From the NCBI GenBank assembly GCA_945863085.1, contig CAMBCD010000027.1, positions 1 to 15,758 on the forward strand: DNA of 15,758 nucleotides, written 5' to 3'. Under the pieces are notes generated by a model. It ran no database searches. It was given only the letters and a program-made list of their open reading frames with translations, and was not told the DNA's origin. Origin of the DNA: Bordetella parapertussis. GTDB taxonomy: Bacteria > Pseudomonadota > Gammaproteobacteria > Burkholderiales > SG8-41. Positions 1-5,843 of this stretch are shown here, one piece after another. Both the position numbers and the translations under genes were made by a program. The first letter of the stretch is position 1. Each line of letters opens with the position of its first letter.

Positions 1-821
1 CGGCACCGGGCTCGGTGGCGCAGGTGCGCGAATGTGCTGCGCAGCTGACACGGCTGGCCAAGGCCAGCGGCACCACGATCATTTTTGTCGGCCATGTCAC
101 CAAGGAAGGTACGCTGGCCGGACCGCGCGTGCTCGAGCACATGGTTGATACCGTGCTCTATTTCGAGGGCGATACGCATTCCAGTTTCCGCCTGATCCGC
201 GCCTTCAAGAACCGTTATGGCGCGGTCAATGAACTGGGTGTGTTCGCGATGACCGACAAGGGCTTGAAGGGTGTTGCCAATCCGTCGGCGCTGTTCCTGT
301 CGCAGCACGATACCGAAGTGGCGGGATCCTGCGTGATGGTGACGCAGGAGGGTACGCGGCCCTTGCTGGTGGAAGTGCAGGCGCTGGTGGACGAAGCGCA
401 TGCACCGAATCCGCGACGACTCAGTGTCGGCCTGGAACAGAACCGGCTGGCCTTGTTATTGGCCGTGCTGCACCGTCATTCCGGCATTGCCTGTTTCGAC
501 CAGGATGTGTTCGTCAATGCGGTGGGCGGCGTGCGCATTTCGGAACCTGCGGCGGATCTTGCGGTGCTGATGGCGGTGGTCAGTTCACTGAAGGACAAAC
601 CACTGCCGAAAAAACTGGTGGTGTTCGGCGAGGTGGGCCTGGCCGGTGAAGTGCGACCGGTGCAGCGCGGCCAGGAACGGCTGAAGGAAGCGGCCAAGCT
701 CGGCTTCACCCATGCGCTGATCCCGCAGGCCAATGCGCCGCGGCAGGCGATTGCCGGTCTCAAAGTCATCCCGGTGCGGCGGATCGAGGATGCGGTGGTG
801 CATTTTCGCGATGGTTTCTGA
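1..821 (+). CDS. radA: DNA repair protein RadA, C-terminal part (5' end outside window)
   Basis: RadA is a RecA-like ATPase that acts with RecA in recombination and branch migration, in the cytoplasm. The reading frame is open to the left edge (codons begin at position 3), so the N-terminal zinc finger and Walker A region lie outside; about 270 of the usual 450-460 residues are present. Visible signatures are the RecA-core segment APGSVAQVRE near the edge, GHVTKEGTLAGPRVLEH, the RadA-specific KNRYG motif (nt 207-221), and a Lon-protease-like C-terminal domain with NPRRLSVGLEQNR, DQDVFVN and VVFGEVGLAGEVRPV. That domain is structural in RadA, not proteolytic. The GTG at nt 15 is internal and not the real start. 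The gene ends in TGA at 819-821, followed by two small hairpins. Assignment is by clear family resemblance. Confidence 0.97.
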   Translation, partial: APGSVAQVRECAAQLTRLAKASGTTIIFVGHVTKEGTLAGPRVLEHMVDTVLYFEGDTHSSFRLIRAFKNRYGAVNELGVFAMTDKGLKGVANPSALFLSQHDTEVAGSCVMVTQEGTRPLLVEVQALVDEAHAPNPRRLSVGLEQNRLALLLAVLHRHSGIACFDQDVFVNAVGGVRISEPAADLAVLMAVVSSLKDKPLPKKLVVFGEVGLAGEVRPVQRGQERLKEAAKLGFTHALIPQANAPRQAIAGLKVIPVRRIEDAVVHFRDGF

Positions 822-834
822 GGCCATGTCGGCC

Positions 835-867
835 TGCCCATAGTGTGGGCACCGGCGGTTTCGCCGG
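835..867 (+). other. two adjacent stem-loops in the radA-etfB gap
   Basis: TGCCCA (835-840) pairs with TGGGCA (846-851) around a 5-nt loop. Directly next to it, CCGGCG (852-857) pairs with CGCCGG (862-867) around GTTT. No T-run follows, so this is not a standard rho-independent terminator. It may still mark the radA mRNA end or protect it from 3' decay. The pairing is seen directly; the role is inferred. Confidence 0.4.
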
Positions 868-881
868 ATACTGCCTTGCGG

Positions 882-887
882 TAAAAT
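882..887 (+). promoter_or_regulatory. candidate -10 element for etfBA (TAAAAT)
   Basis: TAAAAT at 882-887 lies 69 nt before the etfB start in otherwise GC-rich sequence and matches five of six bases of the sigma70 -10 consensus. The hexamer 17 nt upstream (859-864, TTTCGC) is a poor -35, so the call is tentative. The 5' leader would be about 60 nt. Confidence 0.35.
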
Positions 888-955
888 GCGCCGCTTCCAG
901 CAGGTAAGTGCAGGTTATTCAGCATCCATTCCTTGTTTCACATTCCGGAGCATCC

Positions 956-1708
956 ATGAAGGTTTTAGTGACAGTCAAACGTGTCATCGACCCGTACGTG
1001 AAAGTGCGCGTCAAGTCCGATGGCAGCGGGGTTGAGACCGCCAACGTCAAGATGGCGATGAACCCCTTCTGTGAAATCGCCATTGAGCAGGCGGTGCGCA
1101 TGAAGGAAGCCGGTGTCGTGACCGAAATCGTTGCCGTGTCGATCGGTGCGCCGCAATGCCAGGAAACACTGCGCACTGCGATGGCGATGGGCGCCGACCG
1201 CGGCATCCTGGTCGAGACCGGTGCCGCCGACATGCAGCCGCTGGCCGTGGCCAAGCTGGTAAAGGCGATCATCGACAAGGAACAGCCCAAACTGGTGATC
1301 ATGGGCAAGCAGGCCATCGACGACGATGCCAACCAGACCGGGCAGATGGTGTCGGCGCTGCTCGGCTGGCCGCAGTCGGCCTTCACCTCGGCCATCACCG
1401 TCAACGGCGATACGGCAGAAGTCACCCGCGAAATCGACGGCGGGCTGGAGAAGCTGACCATCAAGCTGCCGGCGGTGATCACCACCGACCTGCGCTTGAA
1501 CGAGCCGCGTTATGTGACGCTGCCCAACATCATGAAGGCGAAGAAAAAGCCGCTGGAGACGCTGAAGCCGGAAGCGCTGGGCGTGGATATCACGCCGCGG
1601 CTGAAAACGCTGAAGGTCGAAGAGCCGCCGAAACGCAGCGCCGGCGTCAAGGTCGCCGATGTGAAAGAACTCGTCGCCAAACTCAGAAACGAAGCCAGGG
1701 TAATCTGA
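956..1708 (+). CDS. etfB: electron transfer flavoprotein subunit beta
   Basis: EtfB forms a heterodimer with EtfA that carries FAD and AMP. It accepts electrons from acyl-CoA dehydrogenases and passes them to ETF:quinone oxidoreductase. The 250-aa product has the family's usual length. It shows the nucleotide-binding stretch [15 protein letters not shown] (about residues 117-131) and the classical EtfB signature [20 protein letters not shown] (from residue 158), followed by [18 protein letters not shown], which contains the partner-recognition loop. ATG 956 was chosen because CCGGAG at 945-950 sits 5 nt upstream and the protein then begins [10 protein letters not shown], as in homologues. The frame is open further upstream (from 908) but without support. 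Its TGA shares one base with the etfA ATG, so the two are translationally coupled. Confidence 0.97.
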   Translation: MKVLVTVKRVIDPYVKVRVKSDGSGVETANVKMAMNPFCEIAIEQAVRMKEAGVVTEIVAVSIGAPQCQETLRTAMAMGADRGILVETGAADMQPLAVAKLVKAIIDKEQPKLVIMGKQAIDDDANQTGQMVSALLGWPQSAFTSAITVNGDTAEVTREIDGGLEKLTIKLPAVITTDLRLNEPRYVTLPNIMKAKKKPLETLKPEALGVDITPRLKTLKVEEPPKRSAGVKVADVKELVAKLRNEARVI

Positions 1709-2637
1709 TGTCCATACTCGTCATTGCCGAACACGACGGCAAACAATTGAAGCCCGGAACCACCAACACCGTCACCGCTGCAGCAAAAATCGGCGGCGAC
1801 ATCACCGTGCTGGTCGCCGGCCAGCAATGCGCTGATGCGGCGCAGGCCGCGGCAATAATCGCCGGCGTCAAAAAAGTGTTGCTCGCTGACGCGCCGCAGT
1901 ATGCCGGTGGTGTGGCGGAAAACATCGCAGCACTGGTGCTGACTGTCGCCGGCCAGTACACGCACATCCTCGCGCCCGCCACCGGCTTCGGCAAAAACTT
2001 CATGCCGCGCGTGGCTGCGGCGCTGGACGTGCAGCAGGTTTCGGAAATCAGCGCCGTGGTATCCAACGACACCTTCGTGCGGCCGATCTACGCCGGCAAC
2101 GCGCTGGCCACTGTGCAGTCCGCGGACAAGGTCAAGGTCATCACCGTGCGCGCCACCGGCTTTGATGCAGCGGCGGAGGGTGGCAGCGCTGCGGTTGAAA
2201 ATCTCGCGGCGGGACCCGACACCGGGCTGTCGAAATTCAACGGCCAGGAACTGTCCAAATCCGACCGCCCTGAATTGACGGCGGCGCGCATCATCGTCTC
2301 CGGCGGACGCGGCATGGGCAGCGGCGAGAACTTCAAGATTCTCGAGGCACTCGCCGACAAGCTGGGCGCCGCGGTCGGCGCCTCGCGCGCGGCCGTGGAT
2401 TCGGGTTTTGTGCCCAATGATTACCAGGTCGGACAGACCGGCAAGATCGTGGCACCCGAGCTCTACATCGCCGTCGGCATTTCCGGTGCGATCCAGCACC
2501 TGGCCGGCATGAAGGACAGCAAGGTCATCATCGCCATCAACAAGGATCCGGAAGCACCGATTTTTGCGGTGGCCGATTACTGGCTGGAAGAAGACCTGTT
2601 CAAGGCGGTGCCGGAACTGACCCAGGAACTAGGATAA
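1708..2637 (+). CDS. etfA: electron transfer flavoprotein subunit alpha
   Basis: This is the FAD-binding large subunit of ETF, 309 aa and full length. It starts [16 protein letters not shown], typical of EtfA. The C-terminal FAD domain shows [12 protein letters not shown], the [20 protein letters not shown] region and the signature around residues 258-285 ([14 protein letters not shown], then [12 protein letters not shown]). ATG 1708 overlaps the etfB TGA (TGATG), and AGGG at 1697-1700 can serve as ribosome binding site. The same frame stays open upstream inside etfB, but that stretch is a low-complexity shadow. The TAA (2635-2637) falls inside a 13-nt tandem repeat, and a terminator follows at 2670. 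ETF from this pair likely serves the acyl-CoA dehydrogenase downstream. Confidence 0.97.
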   Translation: MSILVIAEHDGKQLKPGTTNTVTAAAKIGGDITVLVAGQQCADAAQAAAIIAGVKKVLLADAPQYAGGVAENIAALVLTVAGQYTHILAPATGFGKNFMPRVAAALDVQQVSEISAVVSNDTFVRPIYAGNALATVQSADKVKVITVRATGFDAAAEGGSAAVENLAAGPDTGLSKFNGQELSKSDRPELTAARIIVSGGRGMGSGENFKILEALADKLGAAVGASRAAVDSGFVPNDYQVGQTGKIVAPELYIAVGISGAIQHLAGMKDSKVIIAINKDPEAPIFAVADYWLEEDLFKAVPELTQELG

Positions 2638-2662
2638 GGAACTGGGATAAGAACCTGAGGTA
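2624..2662 (+). repeat. 13-nt imperfect tandem repeat across the etfA stop codon
   Basis: AGGAACTAGGATA (2624-2636) is followed by AGGAACTGGGATA (2637-2649, 12 of 13 identical) and a decayed third unit AGAACCTGAGGTA (2650-2662, 9 of 13). The etfA TAA spans the first unit boundary. This looks like local slippage or duplication; no function is evident. Confidence 0.75.
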
Positions 2663-2669
2663 ACATGAA

Positions 2670-2701
2670 AGGCGCTCCTGCGGGGGGCGCCTGTTTTGTT
2701 T
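2670..2701 (+). terminator. rho-independent terminator after etfBA
   Basis: The arm at 2670-2678 pairs with 2684-2692: six Watson-Crick pairs (AGGCGC/GCGCCT), one G-T wobble, then two C-G pairs, with a 5-nt loop. The T-rich tail GTTTTGTTT (2693-2701) follows directly. The structure ends the etfBA transcript and implies that the next gene has its own promoter or depends on read-through. Confidence 0.8.
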
Positions 2702-2710
2702 GTGGCTGTA

Positions 2711-2736
2711 GTTTGGAGATTCAGTCTGGAGATTCG
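2711..2736 (+). repeat. 13-nt tandem duplication carrying the ribosome binding site of the acyl-CoA dehydrogenase gene
   Basis: GTTTGGAGATTCA (2711-2723) is repeated as GTCTGGAGATTCG (2724-2736), 11 of 13 identical. Each unit contains GGAG. The second (2728-2731) lies 7 nt before ATG 2739 and is the working ribosome binding site; the first would be too distant. Confidence 0.7.
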
Positions 2737-2738
2737 CC

Positions 2739-4529
2739 ATGTCGACCTATAACGCGCCGCTGAAAGACATGCAATTCGCCATCGCCGGGTTTGCCGGGCT
2801 CGAAGGCATCACTGCCTTGCCGGGTTGCGGCGACGTGAATGCCGAACTGGTCGAAGCCGTGCTGACGGAGGCGGGCAAATTTGCGCAGGGCGTGCTCGAT
2901 CCGCTGAACCGCAGCGGCGACCAGCAGGGCGCGCAATGGCGCGATGGCACGGTTACCGCGCCGGCCGGGTTCAGGGAAGCCTACGCGCAGTTCACCGAAG
3001 CCGGCTGGAACGGGCTGGCGGCTGCCACCGATTTTGGCGGGCAGGGTTTGCCGCACTGCATCGCGCTGCCGCTGCAGGAGATGTGGAACAGCGCCAACAT
3101 GGCGTTCTGCCTGTGCCCGATGCTGACCACCGGCGTGCAGGAAGCGCTGAGCCATCACGGTTCGGCGGATCTGGTCAAAACCTATATGCCGAAACTGGTG
3201 TCCGGCGAGTGGACCGGCACCATGAACCTGACCGAGCCGCAGGCCGGTTCCGACCTGTCGGCAGTGCGCACGCGCGCCGTACCCGAGGGCGACCATTACC
3301 GCATCCAGGGCACCAAGATTTTCATCACCTGGGGCGAGCACGACATGGCGGACAACATCGTGCATTTGGTTCTCGCCCGTTTACCCGATGCGCCGGAAGG
3401 CGTGAAGGGCATTTCGATGTTCGTGGTGCCGAAGTTCATGTTGAATGCCGACGGCAGTCCCGGTGCGCGCAACGACATCCGCTGCGTGTCGATCGAACAC
3501 AAGCTGGGCATCCACGGCAGCCCGACCTGCGTGCTCGCCTATGGGGACAAGGGCGGGGCGACGGGTTACCTTGTTGGCGAAGCCAATCGCGGCCTGGAAT
3601 ACATGTTCACCATGATGAACCACGCGCGGCTGGGCGTCGGCATGGAAGGGGTGGCGATTGCCGAACGTGCTTATCAACATGCGCTGGAGTACGCGAAGAC
3701 GCGGGTGCAGGGGCGCACGATCGGCCAGAGGAGCGGAGACCGCGTCACCATCATCCATCATCCGGATGTGCGGCGCATGCTGATGACCATGCGCGCGCAG
3801 ACCGAGGCCATGCGAGCGCTGGGTTATTACGCGGCGGGCACGCTGGATCGGGCCAAACATCATGCCGATGCACAGCAACGTGCGGGGCACCAGTCACGGC
3901 TCGATCTGCTGACGCCGGTGGTCAAGGGCTGGTGCACCGAACTCGCGGTGGAGATCGCATCCCTCGGCATGCAGGTGCATGGCGGCATGGGGTTTATCGA
4001 GGAAACCGGGGCCGCGCAATACCTGCGTGATGCGCGCATCACCACCATTTACGAAGGCACCACCGGCATCCAGGCCAATGACCTGATCGGGCGCAAGGTC
4101 GGCGCGGAAAAAGGCGCGACCGCGCTGGCGCTGATTGCCGAGATGCGTGCGCTGGATGCGCCGCTGGCGGCGGCAGGCGAAACCTTTGCGGTGATGCGCG
4201 CCGCATTCACGCAGGCGGTGGACGGGCTGGAAGCGGCGACGCGCTGGCTGGTCGAGCATTACCGAAAGTCGCCGGAGGCCGCCGCCGCGGTGGCCGTGCC
4301 CTACCTGAAGCTGTTCGGCACGGTGGCCGGCGGCTGGCTGATGGCGCGCGCGGCCTTGATCGCGCGTGAGCGTTTGGATGCGCCGGGCGCCGACCGTGCA
4401 TTTCTTGAAGCCAAACTGGCGACCACGCGTTTTTACCTTGAACACCTGTTGCCGCAGGCCGGCGCGCTGGCGCAGACGGTTACCCTTGGTGCGGCGAGTA
4501 CGCTGGCGCTGGATGTGGCGGCATACTAG
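2739..4529 (+). CDS. acyl-CoA dehydrogenase, large (about 600-residue) type with C-terminal extension
   Basis: This FAD-dependent enzyme makes the alpha,beta double bond in acyl-CoA and hands electrons to ETF. The 596-aa product is longer than the classical ~380-residue enzymes and fits the subgroup with an extra C-terminal helical domain, which includes DmdC-like (methylmercaptopropionyl-CoA) dehydrogenases and many long-chain enzymes. Visible landmarks are MNLTEPQAGSDLSAV (from residue 162, flavin/substrate region), KIFITWGEHD, HGGMGFIEETGAAQYLRD (from residue 414) and IYEGTTGIQANDLIGRK, whose Glu439 is the expected catalytic base. Residues from about 460 form the extension. ATG 2739 follows GGAG by 7 nt and gives the usual MSTYNAPLKDM start. 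Chain length or thio-substrate preference cannot be read from the sequence. Placement after etfBA supports fatty acid or related acyl-CoA oxidation. Confidence 0.93.
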   Translation: MSTYNAPLKDMQFAIAGFAGLEGITALPGCGDVNAELVEAVLTEAGKFAQGVLDPLNRSGDQQGAQWRDGTVTAPAGFREAYAQFTEAGWNGLAAATDFGGQGLPHCIALPLQEMWNSANMAFCLCPMLTTGVQEALSHHGSADLVKTYMPKLVSGEWTGTMNLTEPQAGSDLSAVRTRAVPEGDHYRIQGTKIFITWGEHDMADNIVHLVLARLPDAPEGVKGISMFVVPKFMLNADGSPGARNDIRCVSIEHKLGIHGSPTCVLAYGDKGGATGYLVGEANRGLEYMFTMMNHARLGVGMEGVAIAERAYQHALEYAKTRVQGRTIGQRSGDRVTIIHHPDVRRMLMTMRAQTEAMRALGYYAAGTLDRAKHHADAQQRAGHQSRLDLLTPVVKGWCTELAVEIASLGMQVHGGMGFIEETGAAQYLRDARITTIYEGTTGIQANDLIGRKVGAEKGATALALIAEMRALDAPLAAAGETFAVMRAAFTQAVDGLEAATRWLVEHYRKSPEAAAAVAVPYLKLFGTVAGGWLMARAALIARERLDAPGADRAFLEAKLATTRFYLEHLLPQAGALAQTVTLGAASTLALDVAAY

Positions 4530-4571
4530 GAACGTGATTCGTAGGAACGTGATTCGTAGGGACGTGATTCG
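4527..4571 (+). repeat. 15-nt tandem repeat, three copies, starting at the dehydrogenase stop codon
   Basis: TAGGAACGTGATTCG occurs at 4527-4541 and 4542-4556 identically, then as TAGGGACGTGATTCG at 4557-4571 with one mismatch. The first TAG is the stop codon of the acyl-CoA dehydrogenase gene. The array ends in GGAGGA (4571-4576), the ribosome binding site of the next gene. Near-identity of the copies implies recent expansion. Confidence 0.9.
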
Positions 4572-4576
4572 GAGGA
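4571..4576 (+). promoter_or_regulatory. ribosome binding site GGAGGA deciding the start of the next gene
   Basis: GGAGGA is only 1 nt from ATG 4578 but 7 nt from the in-frame GTG at 4584. The spacing favours GTG 4584 as the true start. Confidence 0.55.
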
Positions 4577-4583
4577 TATGGGC

Positions 4584-4904
4584 GTGCTGCGTGTATTGAT
4601 CGGGTTGTCGGGCCTGTTGCTGTGCGGTGCTGCGTCGGCGCAGCAGACTGCACTGACCTGCGATCAGATCGTTGCCGGCGCGCAGGCGGGCCTGGAAATG
4701 CGCGACCGCGGTGCGTCCCTGAACCAGGTGATGGCCGAAATCGAAAAAGGCGACCTGCGCGAGCGTTTCAGACCGGAGGAGCTGGCGATGATCCGGCGCG
4801 CGGTGCGCCTGACCTTCACCAGCGAAATTTCCATCCATGAACTGGCCGAAACCTGCACTGCCAGCAAGGGTGGCGATGGCCGTCGCCGAGATACGCTATA
4901 TTGA
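4584..4904 (+). CDS. small secreted protein of unknown function
   Basis: I do not recognise the family. From GTG 4584 the product is 106 aa (108 aa from ATG 4578). It begins with a clear Sec signal peptide: a single Arg, a Leu-rich hydrophobic core and an ASA-QQ cleavage site at about residue 20. The mature part is about 86 residues and mostly predicted helical, with the motifs LTCDQIVAGAQAG, RPEELAMIRRAVRLTF and ELAETCTAS. It has just two cysteines, one near each end, which could form a disulfide in the periplasm. It lies 54 nt after the dehydrogenase gene and 57 nt before P1, same strand, so it may share a transcript with either. The start is chosen on ribosome-binding-site spacing. Signal peptide and good ribosome binding site argue that it is real. 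Confidence 0.75.
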   Translation: MLRVLIGLSGLLLCGAASAQQTALTCDQIVAGAQAGLEMRDRGASLNQVMAEIEKGDLRERFRPEELAMIRRAVRLTFTSEISIHELAETCTASKGGDGRRRDTLY

Positions 4905-4961
4905 CGCGCCTAAACACGGCCTCCGGGCCGCATCAGCGAGTGATACCAGGGAGAACGACAG

Positions 4962-5825
4962 ATGAAACGCAGTGCATGGACGGCGGCAGTGGCGGCGGGG
5001 ATGATGTGGGCATGTATTGCAGGCGCGGCGCAAAAGCAGCCGAACGTGCCCCCGGAGTATGAGCGCGAAGGCGGGCCGTATGTGCCGACACCGAACGTGG
5101 TGGTGGATCAGATGCTGAAGATGGGCAAGGTCGGCGCCAGTGATTACGTGATCGACCTTGGTTCCGGCGATGGCGTCATCGTGCTGACTGCAGCCCACCA
5201 GTACAAGTGCAGCGGTTACGGCGTCGATATCGACGAGGAGTTGATCCGGCTCAGCAACCAGCGCGCAAAAAGCCTGGGTGTTTCCGACCGGGTGCTGTTC
5301 GAGGCGAAGGATATTTTCAAGACCGACGTCAGCAAAGCCACCGTGGTCATGCTCTATCTGCTGCCGGAGTTCATGCAGCGTTTGCGGCCGAAGTTATTCA
5401 ATGAATTGAAGCCCGGCACGCGCATCGTGTCGCATGATTACCATTTTGAGGAATGGCAGCATGATGCCGACATCAGTTTCGATGTGCCGGAAAAGGAATT
5501 CATTTCCGGAGTGCCGAGTGCGACCTTGTACCTCTGGATCGTTCCGGCAAAAATCGACGGTGCCTGGCGCATGCAACTCGACGGCGGCGAATACACGCTG
5601 GCGCTGAAGCAGTGGTACCAGAATTTTGAGGGTACTGCAGCAGGCGGGGGGCGCCAGAGCGGATTGATTTCACCAAAAATGAACGGCACCGAAATCCGCT
5701 TTGTGATGATGCGGGGCACGGATCGCGGCGAGTTTACCGGCCGGGTCAGCGGCAATCGCATGGAAGGCACTGCCAGTTTTGGTGACGGCAAGACAGTGCG
5801 CTGGAGCGCCAGCAAGGGCTCCTGA
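4962..5825 (+). CDS. exported class I SAM-methyltransferase-like protein, paralogue P1
   Basis: 287 aa. A signal peptide (MKRS..., hydrophobic core, probable AGA-AQ cleavage near residue 22) precedes a PYVPTP motif (39-44), the SAM-binding DLGSGDG (65-71), GVDI with acidic D89 (ribose contact in class I enzymes), YLLP (132-135) and SHDY (157-160). VPAK (194-197) then links to a C-terminal beta-rich domain (about 198-287) ending in a WSASK strand. The catalytic part resembles bacterial relatives of FAM173 lysine methyltransferases; substrate unknown. It is the most divergent of the six: DGVIVLTAAHQYKCSGYG replaces the DGRxxxTAAKKFGARGFG pattern of P2-P4, and an extra N in FNELK is shared in length only with P5. 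AGGGAGA (4948-4954) precedes ATG 4962 by 7 nt. It ends 18 nt from the convergent gene on the - strand, with no hairpin between. Confidence 0.88.
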   Translation: MKRSAWTAAVAAGMMWACIAGAAQKQPNVPPEYEREGGPYVPTPNVVVDQMLKMGKVGASDYVIDLGSGDGVIVLTAAHQYKCSGYGVDIDEELIRLSNQRAKSLGVSDRVLFEAKDIFKTDVSKATVVMLYLLPEFMQRLRPKLFNELKPGTRIVSHDYHFEEWQHDADISFDVPEKEFISGVPSATLYLWIVPAKIDGAWRMQLDGGEYTLALKQWYQNFEGTAAGGGRQSGLISPKMNGTEIRFVMMRGTDRGEFTGRVSGNRMEGTASFGDGKTVRWSASKGS

Positions 5826-5843
5826 CCAATCACCAGCTCCAGT

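Noticed and set aside
2665..2763. Small ORF of 32 codons with a CFVCGC motif and a GAGG 4 nt upstream
   Set aside because: It runs through the terminator hairpin and into the dehydrogenase start; the Cys codons come from the T-rich tail.
4897..4902. TATATT as a -10 for P1
   Set aside because: No -35 at proper spacing and it overlaps the end of the preceding gene; too weak to list.
4917..4930. CGGCC-TCCG-GGCCG hairpin before P1 as a terminator
   Set aside because: Only 5 bp and no T-run; it lies in a short gap and is as likely chance in GC-rich DNA.
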